Source: Ktedonobacterales bacterium (GTDB lineage: Bacteria; Chloroflexota; Ktedonobacteria; Ktedonobacterales; JADMIN01). Taken from it: a stretch of 5,071 nt of DNA. Every line of letters begins with the position of its first letter. Position 1 is the stretch's first letter. The stretch covers positions 1 through 5,071 of the forward strand of contig JANWHL010000179.1 of the NCBI GenBank assembly GCA_025450405.1. Reading direction: 5' to 3'. A model generated the notes under the pieces. That model had not been told where the DNA came from. It saw only the letters and a list, made by a program, of their open reading frames with translations, and searched no databases. Shown piece after piece: positions 1-5,071 of this stretch. The position numbers and the translations under genes were made by a program.

Positions 1-294
1 GAGGAGATCAACTCGTCGTCCTGGAAGCTGCTGAGCCAGCTCAAACAGTTCCCGCTGGATGGCCTCTCGCCGGCTCTGCTCGCTGGGCTGGTCACCGCCG
101 TCCCGGTGGGCTTGCTGGCGTGGTATCCCAGCCGCGCGCTGCTGGGGCTCGATCACGCTCCGTACGCCGTCTATGTCACTCCGCTGGCCGCCGTGGCCTT
201 CGCCGCGATCGCCGTCGTCGTCTTCCGCAAAGGGTTGGCAGAATATGCGCGCACCGGGTCCCAACGCTACCTCGCCCTCGGACACCGTCGTTAG
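1..294 (+). CDS. ABC-2 family exporter permease, C-terminal part (5' end outside window)
   Basis: This is the last 97 residues of a membrane permease; the frame is open from the left edge to the TAG at 292-294. Two hydrophobic segments are visible, about residues 24-40 and 58-75. Between them lies a WYPSRALLG stretch, and the protein ends with a FRKGLAEYARTGSQRY tail. The pattern of an aromatic-Pro motif after one membrane helix, then a final helix followed by (R/W)xGLxxYxxTGS, is what I know from ABC-2 permeases of the COG4587/COG3694 type (the DUF990-like group), which pair with a dedicated ATPase. The next gene is exactly such an ATPase, and its start lies inside this gene, so the two are surely co-transcribed. 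The protein would sit in the cytoplasmic membrane and form the export channel. The substrate cannot be told from the sequence. The family call is fairly sure; the exact subgroup is less so. Confidence 0.8.
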   Translation, partial: EEINSSSWKLLSQLKQFPLDGLSPALLAGLVTAVPVGLLAWYPSRALLGLDHAPYAVYVTPLAAVAFAAIAVVVFRKGLAEYARTGSQRYLALGHRR

Positions 295-1303
295 GCTCAG
301 CGGTGTCTGGAAGGTGTATCGCCAGAAGCAGCGCTCGGCCGAGATCGGCGAGCTGTTCCGCAACCTGCTGCGCTCGCAGGTGCGCCGGGTGGAGGCGCTG
401 AAGGGCATTGATCTGGCGGTGCGCCGCGGCGAGGTGGTCGCCTACGCCGGCCCCAACGGCGCCGGCAAGAGCACGACCATCAAGCTGCTCTCCAGTCTGC
501 TCTCCCCCGACAAGGGCACCGTACGCGTCCTCGGCCTCGACCCCATCCGCGACCGCGTCCGCTACGTGAGCCGGATCGGCGTGGTCTTTGGCCAGCGCAC
601 CGAGCTCTGGTGGGACCAGCCCATCGCCGCGAGCTTCGACTGGAAACGCGTGGTCTGGGACATCCCGCGCGACCGCTTCGACCGGATGCAGGGGACGGTG
701 CGCGAGCTGCTAGGGCTGGACCCCTTCTTCCGCAGCCTCGCGCGCGAGCTGAGTCTGGGCCAGCGCATGCGCGCGGACCTGGGCATGGCGCTGCTCCATG
801 AGCCGGAAATCCTCTTCCTGGACGAGCCGACGCTCGGGCTGGATGTGCTGGCCAAGCGGGACATCCTGCGCTTCATCACCGAGCTGAACCGCGAGCGGCA
901 GGTCACGGTGATGGTCACCAGTCACGACATGTCCGACCTGGAGCAGCTTGCCGGCCGCGTGGTGATGATCCACCAGGGCAACATCGCCTACGACGGCGAC
1001 TTCGACCGGCTCCGGCGCGAATTCGCCGACCGGCGCCGCCTGCTGCTGGAGACGCCCGAGGGGCCGGCGCCGGTCCTAGATGGCGCGGAGCTGATCGAGA
1101 GCGCGGACGGCCGGCACGAGTACGTCTTCGACGCGGCGCGGGTCAAGATCGCCGCGCTGCTGGAGCAGGCGGCATCTCAGGCGTCGATCCTGGACGTCGA
1201 GACCCACCGCGCGCCGATCGACGATGTAATCGCCGACATCTACGAATCGTGGCAGCGCGCGAGCCGCGCGGCCGCCGCGGAGGCGGAGCCGGCGGTGCCA
1301 TAA
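245..1303 (+). CDS. ABC transporter ATP-binding protein (ABC-2 exporter ATPase, COG4586-like)
   Basis: This 352-residue cytoplasmic ATPase powers the exporter whose permease precedes it. All nucleotide-binding motifs are present: Walker A GPNGAGKST (69-77), Q-loop in GQRTELWWD (Gln117), signature LSLGQ (169-173), Walker B EILFLDEP (188-195), D-loop GLD (198-200) and switch His227 in TSHD. The GQRTELWWD Q-loop and LSLGQRMRADL signature are hallmarks of the COG4586 group that works with COG4587/COG3694 permeases. After the ATPase core, about 100 residues form a C-terminal extension ending in APIDDVIADIYESW, as is common in this group. I chose the ATG at 245 because the open frame upstream of it only shadows the permease and has no ABC character, while the ABC domain begins at TVVRLSGVWKVY (14-25). 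No strong Shine-Dalgarno precedes it. It overlaps the permease by 50 bases, so translation is probably coupled. The exported substrate is unknown; drug, lipid or sugar efflux are all possible. Confidence 0.92.
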   Translation: MRAPGPNATSPSDTVVRLSGVWKVYRQKQRSAEIGELFRNLLRSQVRRVEALKGIDLAVRRGEVVAYAGPNGAGKSTTIKLLSSLLSPDKGTVRVLGLDPIRDRVRYVSRIGVVFGQRTELWWDQPIAASFDWKRVVWDIPRDRFDRMQGTVRELLGLDPFFRSLARELSLGQRMRADLGMALLHEPEILFLDEPTLGLDVLAKRDILRFITELNRERQVTVMVTSHDMSDLEQLAGRVVMIHQGNIAYDGDFDRLRREFADRRRLLLETPEGPAPVLDGAELIESADGRHEYVFDAARVKIAALLEQAASQASILDVETHRAPIDDVIADIYESWQRASRAAAAEAEPAVP

Positions 1304-1335
1304 GTGAACGCGGTGGAAATCGTTTGGGAGCCCGT

Positions 1336-1350
1336 GTGCCGAGGAGGCAC
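1336..1350 (+). other. Small hairpin downstream of the ABC operon
   Basis: GTGCC (1336-1340) and GGCAC (1346-1350) are perfect inverted arms around a GAGGA loop, 33 bases after the ATPase stop. The stem is only five pairs and no T-run follows, so it is not a convincing intrinsic terminator. In DNA this rich in G+C such a stem can arise by chance. Confidence 0.2.
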
Positions 1351-1413
1351 CGATCGGAGGTTAGGACCGCTGGGCGCCGAGCGTGACGAGGACGGGGATC
1401 GTGTGGCGAGGAT

Positions 1414-1430
1414 GCGGAATTGAATTCCGC
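1414..1430. promoter_or_regulatory. 17-base perfect palindrome, candidate operator
   Basis: GCGGAATT-G-AATTCCGC is a perfect inverted repeat with eight-base arms and a single central base. It ends one base before a consensus TATAAT box, so it fills the space between the expected -35 and -10 elements. The A+T-rich centre stands out from the surrounding G+C-rich sequence. A dimeric repressor bound here would block RNA polymerase. No regulator gene is visible in the window, and the binding protein is unknown. That it is an operator is inference from its symmetry and position. Confidence 0.45.
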
Positions 1431-1431
1431 G

Positions 1432-1437
1432 TATAAT
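1432..1437 (+). promoter_or_regulatory. Consensus -10 box, candidate promoter of the GNAT/kinase/Thg1-like genes
   Basis: A perfect TATAAT lies in the only large intergenic gap, 98 bases before the preferred start of the next gene. Transcription would begin at about 1443-1446. There is no good -35 hexamer at 16-18 bases upstream (AGGATG at 1409-1414 for a 17-base spacer), and no TG extension, so activity may depend on an activator or be weak. The overlapping palindrome just upstream suggests control. Five genes follow in the same direction with short gaps, so this could be the operon promoter. Confidence 0.5.
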
Positions 1438-1534
1438 CCCGCGCTCGCGGCCGCCGGCCCGCCCACGGAAGGGACATGGCACCGGCACTATCAAGGTTAC
1501 GTGCGACTTAACCCCGCGCATGAATGGAACATCC

Positions 1535-2035
1535 ATGACCGCCGATCTCCCCGACGACATCGTCGTCCGCGCGCCGACGCTCGACGACGCCGAGGCCGTG
1601 AGCGACCTCATCAATGCGTACGCCGTGGCCACGGTGGGCGCCGCCGCGACCAATCCGGACAAGATACAGCACTTCTTTCAGACGCCCGGCCTGGATCCGT
1701 CCCGCGACGTTTGGCTCGCCACCACCACCGACGGACGGCCTGTCGCGTTCGTGGACGTCGTCAGCCGCGCGCCGCATGTCCGCGCGCATGGCGACGGCTA
1801 CGTCCACCCCGAGTTCCAGGGGCGAGGCCTCGGGCTCGCGCTGCTGCGCCACGCGTTCCGCGCCTTTGCCGCGCGGGGTCTCCGCAAGGTGGGTCTGGAC
1901 GTGGACGCCGCCAGCCCGACCGGCGCCACGCGCCTCTACGAGCGCGCCGGCATGCGCGCCCTCCGCCAGTTCGATCGCTACGAGAAGGAGTTGCGGTCCG
2001 GCCGCGAGCCGGCGCCACACCCCGCCCAACTTTGA
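1535..2035 (+). CDS. GNAT family N-acetyltransferase, single domain
   Basis: This 166-residue protein would transfer an acetyl group from acetyl-CoA to an unknown amine. It is one GNAT domain: IVVRAPTLDDAEAV opens it (residues 9-22), and the acetyl-CoA pyrophosphate loop is QGRGLG in VHPEFQGRGLGLALL (90-104). The block VDAASPTGATRLYERAGM (123-140) gives the last strand and helix, and the tail is FDRYEKELR. Its front half resembles the N-terminal domain of the two-domain neighbour downstream, and its back half resembles that neighbour's C-terminal domain, so it may be a fused remnant of a tandem enzyme. The start is uncertain. I prefer the ATG at 1535, which has GGA seven bases upstream; the in-frame ATG at 1520 would add MNGTS but has no ribosome-binding sequence. 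It is the first gene after the putative promoter at 1432, and its stop is 13 bases before the next start. Confidence 0.88.
   Translation: MTADLPDDIVVRAPTLDDAEAVSDLINAYAVATVGAAATNPDKIQHFFQTPGLDPSRDVWLATTTDGRPVAFVDVVSRAPHVRAHGDGYVHPEFQGRGLGLALLRHAFRAFAARGLRKVGLDVDAASPTGATRLYERAGMRALRQFDRYEKELRSGREPAPHPAQL
1901..1954 (+). repeat. 54-base near-identical block, copy 1 (in the single-domain GNAT gene)
   Basis: This block codes for VDAASPTGATRLYERAGM and matches 2934-2987 in the next gene at 50 of 54 bases. All four differences are synonymous third positions. The first 23 bases from 1907 are identical to those from 2940. It covers the last strand-helix unit of the GNAT fold. Confidence 0.85.
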
Positions 2036-2038
2036 AAT

Positions 2039-2043
2039 GAGGA
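2039..2043 (+). promoter_or_regulatory. Ribosome-binding site that decides the tandem GNAT start
   Basis: GAGGA lies five bases before the ATG at 2049. It favours that start over the in-frame ATG at 2037, which comes one base after the previous stop codon and has no Shine-Dalgarno sequence. Confidence 0.65.
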
Positions 2044-2048
2044 CAGCT

Positions 2049-3071
2049 ATGACGACCATCAGTGAACCGATCCTGACATCCCCAACCGGTTTCATCGTCC
2101 GCACGCCCAGCGAGGACGATGCCGCGCTGGTCGCCGACCTGACGAACGCCTGCGCGCTGGACGCGATCGGCGCGCCCGCGACCACCGCGGCCCTGACCCT
2201 CTCCGGCTGGCGGGCCACCGAGGCGGAGTTCCACCCCGAGCGCTGGCTGCTGACCACACCCGACGGCACGGCCGCCGCCTTCGGCGCGCTCTGGGTGGCG
2301 GCGCCCTACGACCGGTTCAATTTGGAGGGGCGTGTCCATCCCGACTTTCGCGGCCGCGGACTGGGCACCTACCTGATGACCCACGGTGAGGCCAGCGCCC
2401 GCGCGCGGTTGGGGGATGCTCCGGCGGGTGCGCGTGTCACGCTCGCCGTGGAGCGCATCAGCACGAACGAGGAGGCTGGGCGCCTCTTCGAGGACCACGG
2501 CTACGCCATCTCCCGCCACTTCTGGCACATGGTGATGGACCTCGATCAGGAGCCGCCCGCGCCCGAGCCGCCACCAGGCATCACCATCCGTGCCGCCATT
2601 CCTGGCCAGGATGACCACGCGGTCTACACGGCCGACGAGGAGGCGTTCCTCGACCATTACGACCACACACACATCTCGTTCGAGGGGTGGACCGCCCTGC
2701 TCCGCCACGACGCGGCGCGCTATGATCCCTCGCTCTGGTTCACGGCGTGGGAGGGTGAGGAGATCGCCGGCGTCTGTCTCTGCTCCGAGACGACCGAGGA
2801 AGATCCCGACATGGGCTGGGTTGAGACGCTGGGCGTGCTCCGGCCCTGGCGGCGGCGCGGGGTGGCGATGGCGCTGTTGCGCCACAGCTTTCGCGAGCTG
2901 CGTCGCCGGGGCAAGGCGCGCGTTGGACTGGGCGTGGATGCCGCCAGCCCGACCGGCGCCACCCGGCTCTACGAGCGCGCCGGGATGCATGCGCACCGTC
3001 GCTTCGTCGAGTACAAGAAGGAGCTGCGCCCGGCCGCGCAGGCGGCCGACGATCTCGGCGGTGCCAGGTGA
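2049..3071 (+). CDS. Tandem-domain GNAT family N-acetyltransferase
   Basis: This 340-residue protein has two GNAT domains. The N-terminal one spans about residues 15-165, with FIVRTPSEDDAALV at its start and pyrophosphate loop RGRGLG (101-106) in GRVHPDFRGRGLG. A linker rich in Pro and Glu (about 167-177, EPPAPEPPP) follows. The C-terminal domain spans about 178-327, with loop RRRGVA (268-273) in VLRPWRRRGVAMALL and then VDAASPTGATRLYERAGM (297-314). The second loop ends in Ala instead of Gly, which the GNAT consensus (Q/R)xxGx(G/A) allows. Two-domain GNATs include mycothiol synthase MshD, but nothing here identifies that substrate. In such proteins one domain is often inactive, and I cannot tell which. 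It is 13 bases downstream of the single-domain GNAT, and 66 bases separate it from the kinase gene. The final dozen residues are low in complexity and probably disordered. Confidence 0.9.
   Translation: MTTISEPILTSPTGFIVRTPSEDDAALVADLTNACALDAIGAPATTAALTLSGWRATEAEFHPERWLLTTPDGTAAAFGALWVAAPYDRFNLEGRVHPDFRGRGLGTYLMTHGEASARARLGDAPAGARVTLAVERISTNEEAGRLFEDHGYAISRHFWHMVMDLDQEPPAPEPPPGITIRAAIPGQDDHAVYTADEEAFLDHYDHTHISFEGWTALLRHDAARYDPSLWFTAWEGEEIAGVCLCSETTEEDPDMGWVETLGVLRPWRRRGVAMALLRHSFRELRRRGKARVGLGVDAASPTGATRLYERAGMHAHRRFVEYKKELRPAAQAADDLGGAR
2934..2987 (+). repeat. 54-base near-identical block, copy 2 (in the tandem GNAT gene)
   Basis: This is the partner of 1901-1954, 1,033 bases downstream in direct orientation, and it encodes the same 18 residues. 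The flanking sequence on both sides is clearly less alike, though related: LLRHAF against LLRHSF upstream, and YEKELR against YKKELR downstream. Confidence 0.85.
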
Positions 3072-3122
3072 GGAGCGCCAGAGTGCGCTGGTGCGCGTGG
3101 GTGTTGTCCGCATCATAGCGAC

Positions 3123-3128
3123 AGAGGA
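3123..3128 (+). promoter_or_regulatory. Ribosome-binding site of the kinase gene
   Basis: AGAGGA stands nine bases before the ATG at 3138. The spacing is at the long end of the usual range. The 66-base gap in which it lies shows no recognisable promoter. Confidence 0.5.
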
Positions 3129-3137
3129 TGGGCGACG

Positions 3138-3653
3138 ATGGAGCTGGTCATCTTCGTGGGCATCCAGGCGGCGGGCAAGAGCACCTTTTACCGCGAGCGC
3201 TTCGCCGACACCCACGCGTACGTCAGCAAGGACCTGCTGCGCAATAACGGCCGTCCCCAGCGCCGCCAGATGGAGCTCATCGAGGAGGCGCTGCGCGCGG
3301 GCCGCTCCGTCGTCGTGGACAATACCAACCCCACCCCGACCGACCGCGAGCCGCTAATCCGCCTGGCGCGCGAGCACGGCGCGGCGGTCGCCGGCTACTA
3401 CTTCGACGCCGTCATGCGCGAGAGCCTGGCGCGCAACCGGGAGCGCACCGGCAAGGCGCGCGTGCCCGATGTCGCCATCTACGCCACCGCCAAGCGCCTG
3501 GTGCCGCCCAGCCTCGCCGAGGGCCTCGACCAGCTCTACCGCGTCCGCACCACCCCAGCGGGCGGCTTCGATTGCGAGCCGTGGGCGGGCGGCGACGTGA
3601 CGGGCGATCCGCCCGAAGTCCGAGATGCCGCGAAGGAGGGGCCCCATGGATAG
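3138..3653 (+). CDS. Polynucleotide-kinase-like P-loop NTPase (AAA_33 type)
   Basis: This 171-residue protein has the P-loop kinase fold of the T4 polynucleotide kinase N-terminal domain. A beta strand MELVIFVG leads into Walker A GIQAAGKST (8-16). VSKDLLRNN (29-37) follows, where Asp32 aligns by position with the catalytic Asp in the NRDDYR stretch of T4 Pnk. VVVDNTNPTPTDR (58-70) is the Walker-B-like strand with the DNTN motif typical of this family. An Arg-rich lid, RNRERTGKARVP (99-110), comes next. No phosphatase domain follows, unlike T4 Pnkp; the last 35 residues look like an unstructured tail. The expected reaction is ATP-dependent phosphorylation of a 5'-OH end of RNA or DNA, though this fold also includes kinases of small molecules. 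The stop overlaps the start of the Thg1-like gene by eight bases, which argues for a joint role in RNA end repair. The fold is near certain; the RNA substrate is inferred from context. Confidence 0.85.
   Translation: MELVIFVGIQAAGKSTFYRERFADTHAYVSKDLLRNNGRPQRRQMELIEEALRAGRSVVVDNTNPTPTDREPLIRLAREHGAAVAGYYFDAVMRESLARNRERTGKARVPDVAIYATAKRLVPPSLAEGLDQLYRVRTTPAGGFDCEPWAGGDVTGDPPEVRDAAKEGPHG
3633..3639 (+). promoter_or_regulatory. Strong Shine-Dalgarno sequence deciding the Thg1-like start
   Basis: AAGGAGG lies six bases before the ATG at 3646. It picks that codon over the in-frame ATG at 3625, which lies upstream of this site. It is inside the kinase coding region, so ribosomes finishing the kinase could restart directly. 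Confidence 0.85.
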
Positions 3654-4416
3654 CGCCGACTTCGAGGCGCGGATGCGCCGCCTCGAATACTTCCACGGCG
3701 TGCGCACCCTGCCGGGCGCCTGGGTCGTGATCCGCGTGGACGGCCGCAGCTTCACCCGGCTGACCGCGGCGCGCTTCGAGAAGCCCTTCGACCCGGCTTT
3801 CCACGAGCTCATGGTCGGGACTGCCCGCGCGCTGCTGGAAGACCTACACGGCCTCTATGCCTACACGGAGAGCGACGAGATCTCGATTCTCTTCCCGCCT
3901 GGTTGGGACCTCTTTGACCGCGAGGTGGAGAAGCTGGTCTCGATATCCGCCAGCGTCGCCAGCGCCGCGTTCTCGCTAGCAAGTCAGGCGGTCGCGCACT
4001 TCGACAGCCGGATTTGGATGGGTGCGGAGCGGCAGCAGGTGGTGGACTATTTCCGCTGGCGCCAGGCGGATGCCGAGCGCTGTGGGCTCAACGGCTGGTG
4101 CCACTGGATGCTCGTCAAGGCCGGCAAGTCCGCCGTCGAGGCCAATGCCATCCTCGCGGGCAAGTCGGTCGGCTTCAAGAACGAGCTGCTGTTCCAGCAC
4201 GGCGTCAACTTCAACGACCTGCCCGTCTGGCAGCGGCGCGGCACGGGCCTCCACTGGGAGCGCCAGGAGAAGCCAGGCTTCAATCCCAAGGAGGGCCGCG
4301 CGGTGGTGACCACGCGGCGCCGTCTCCGCGTCGACGAAGGCTTGCCGATGAAGGACGCGTACGCCGCGTTTATTCAAGGCTTGCTCGATACCGTCGACGT
4401 CGACCAGGTGAATTGA
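3646..4416 (+). CDS. Thg1-like protein (tRNA 3'-5' polymerase / tRNA-His guanylyltransferase family)
   Basis: This 256-residue protein belongs to the Thg1 family, which adds nucleotides to the 5' end of tRNA in the 3'-to-5' direction. Visible marks are VVIRVDGRSFTRLT (27-40) with metal ligand Asp32, FEKPFD (44-49), YTESDEISILF (73-83) with catalytic Asp77 and Glu78, YFRWRQAD (135-142), FKNELLF (177-183) and GVNFNDLP (186-193). Eukaryotic Thg1 adds G-1 to tRNA-His; bacterial members, called TLPs, prefer template-directed repair of 5'-truncated tRNAs. The HINNLYN motif of eukaryotic Thg1, which follows WRQxD, is replaced here by ERCGLNG (144-150), which fits a bacterial repair-type TLP. The tail after 200 (GTGLHWERQEKPGFNPKEGR, then RRRLRVDEGLPM) is also TLP-like. 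The start at 3646 is fixed by AAGGAGG. It overlaps the upstream kinase by eight bases and is followed eight bases later by a GNAT gene. The family is very sure; the repair role is inferred. Confidence 0.92.
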   Translation: MDSADFEARMRRLEYFHGVRTLPGAWVVIRVDGRSFTRLTAARFEKPFDPAFHELMVGTARALLEDLHGLYAYTESDEISILFPPGWDLFDREVEKLVSISASVASAAFSLASQAVAHFDSRIWMGAERQQVVDYFRWRQADAERCGLNGWCHWMLVKAGKSAVEANAILAGKSVGFKNELLFQHGVNFNDLPVWQRRGTGLHWERQEKPGFNPKEGRAVVTTRRRLRVDEGLPMKDAYAAFIQGLLDTVDVDQVN

Positions 4417-4424
4417 GCCACCAC

Positions 4425-5071
4425 ATGGACGACACATTGCCCGGCGCCACGGTTAACGTACCCGAGGCGCCCGCCATTCCCGGACTGGCGTTCCGCCGCT
4501 ACCGCGACGAGGCCGACTTCCGCCACATGATCGCCGTACGCGCTGGCTGCGTCGCGGCCGACCGGATCGACGTGTTCTCCACCGACGAGCGCATCCCGAC
4601 GGTCGAAGACCTCACCGCGTGGTTCGCCGCCGCGCGTACGGGCGACCCACCGTTCGATCCCATTCGCGACATGCTCTTCGCCGAGCGCGACGGGCGCGTC
4701 ATAGGCTACAACCGCGTCACGTGGTGGCCGGAGGAGGACGGCACCCACCTCTACCTGCACCTCGGCTATCTGCTGCCCGCGCACCGCCGCCAGGGCCTCG
4801 GCCGCGCGATGCTCCGCTGGGCCGAGGCGCGCGCCCGCGCCATCGCCGCCGCGCATCCCGGCCCCCGCGCGGACGTCTACGGCGCAAATGCCACCAGCGA
4901 CGAGCGTGAGCTGACTTCACTGTTGTGGGAGGAGGGCTACACTCCCGTCTTCAGCGTCCTAGAGATGGAGCTGAGCGACGTCGCGGCCCTGCCCGCCACC
5001 CCACTCATGCCGGATGGGCTCGCCGTCCGTCCGGTGGGACCTGAGCACTACCGCGCGCTCTGGGATGCCGC
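4425..5071 (+). CDS. GNAT family N-acetyltransferase, tandem type (3' end outside window)
   Basis: The frame is open from the ATG at 4425 to the right edge, giving the first 215 residues. A GNAT domain covers about residues 21-183. LAFRRYRDEADF opens it, RDGRVIGYNRVTWW forms central strands, and LGYLLPAHRRQGLGRAML carries the pyrophosphate loop RRQGLG (121-126). It closes with LLWEEGYTPVFSVLEMEL (166-183). At residue 199 a new beginning LAVRPVGPEHYRALWDA appears, which is how a second GNAT domain normally starts, so the whole protein is probably of the two-domain type and over 300 residues. Its start is eight bases after the Thg1-like stop and has no clear Shine-Dalgarno sequence, suggesting reinitiation within the operon. 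It shares only general GNAT features with the two upstream GNAT genes and lacks their 18-residue block in the visible part. The substrate is unknown. Confidence 0.87.
   Translation, partial: MDDTLPGATVNVPEAPAIPGLAFRRYRDEADFRHMIAVRAGCVAADRIDVFSTDERIPTVEDLTAWFAAARTGDPPFDPIRDMLFAERDGRVIGYNRVTWWPEEDGTHLYLHLGYLLPAHRRQGLGRAMLRWAEARARAIAAAHPGPRADVYGANATSDERELTSLLWEEGYTPVFSVLEMELSDVAALPATPLMPDGLAVRPVGPEHYRALWDA

Noticed and set aside
59..244. Upstream extension of the ABC ATPase frame to an ATG at 59
   Set aside because: The extra 62 residues overlap the permease in another frame, have odd composition (many Trp, Ser, Pro and Arg), and precede the normal beginning of an ABC ATPase.
1304..1360. Intrinsic terminator after the ABC operon
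   Set aside because: Only a five-pair hairpin (1336-1350) without a T-run was found.
1304..1519. Possible T-box or other riboswitch in the intergenic gap (GCGGTGGAAA at about 1310 and TGGCACCGG at about 1479 recall T-box pieces)
   Set aside because: The pieces are in the wrong order, the conserved TGGNACCGCG core and Stem I motifs are absent, and the downstream genes are not tRNA synthetase or amino acid genes.
1614..2048. Upstream extension of the tandem GNAT frame to 1614
   Set aside because: This stretch is the shifted-frame shadow of the single-domain GNAT, and a good ribosome-binding site selects the ATG at 2049.
3072..3137. Separate promoter for the kinase/Thg1-like pair (TTGTCC at 3104, CATCAT at 3111) and a short inverted repeat AGCGC/GCGCT at 3074-3089
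   Set aside because: The hexamers are not at a workable spacing, and the five-base arms are expected by chance in such G+C-rich DNA.
1761..3215. Long open frame of 484 codons on the minus strand
   Set aside because: It lies opposite two well-supported GNAT genes. Its product is rich in Arg, Gly and Ala with no recognisable domain, and it arises from the G/C third-position bias of the + strand genes.
1..5071. tRNA genes, CRISPR repeats, transposase genes or insertion-sequence ends
   Set aside because: None was seen on either strand. The only repeat of note is the GNAT block at 1901 and 2934, which is coding.

Overview
The window is GC-rich, gene-dense bacterial DNA with every supported gene on the + strand. 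It has the strong third-position G/C codon bias and long antisense open frames typical of such genomes. The protein types fit Chloroflexota (for example Thermomicrobia, Ktedonobacteria or relatives) or a high-GC Gram-positive: an ABC-2 exporter with the GQRTELWWD Q-loop, tandem-domain GNAT acetyltransferases, and a bacterial Thg1-like protein. This assignment is an inference from style and gene content; there is no rRNA or other decisive marker. No tRNA, rRNA, CRISPR array, insertion sequence or phage gene was seen.

Layout. (1) Positions 1-1303 are the end of an ABC-2 exporter operon: the last 97 residues of a permease, then an ATPase whose start overlaps the permease end by 50 bases. (2) Positions 1304-1519 are the only sizeable intergenic gap. 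It contains a perfect TATAAT box preceded by a 17-base perfect palindrome, a likely promoter and operator for what follows. (3) Positions 1535-3071 hold two GNAT acetyltransferase genes 13 bases apart: a short single-domain one and a two-domain one. (4) Positions 3138-4416 hold a polynucleotide-kinase-like P-loop protein and a Thg1-like 3'-5' RNA polymerase. They overlap by 8 bases, and the second has a near-perfect Shine-Dalgarno sequence inside the end of the first. (5) From 4425 to the right edge runs a third GNAT gene, again apparently two-domain, which is cut off by the window.

The most interesting part is the kinase/Thg1-like pair. Thg1-like proteins rebuild the 5' end of truncated tRNAs by adding nucleotides 3'-to-5', and they need a 5' phosphate (or triphosphate) end to activate. 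A 5'-OH polynucleotide kinase made from the same message could supply that substrate from RNAs cut by ribonucleases that leave 5'-OH. The pair therefore looks like a compact tRNA/RNA 5'-end repair module, with no ligase visible in the window. It is flanked on both sides by acetyltransferases of the same broad superfamily, whose role here is unknown.

A second point of interest is the short GNAT protein. It looks like a hybrid of the front half of an N-terminal domain and the back half of a C-terminal domain of the tandem type next door. Its last part shares a nearly identical 54-base block with that neighbour.
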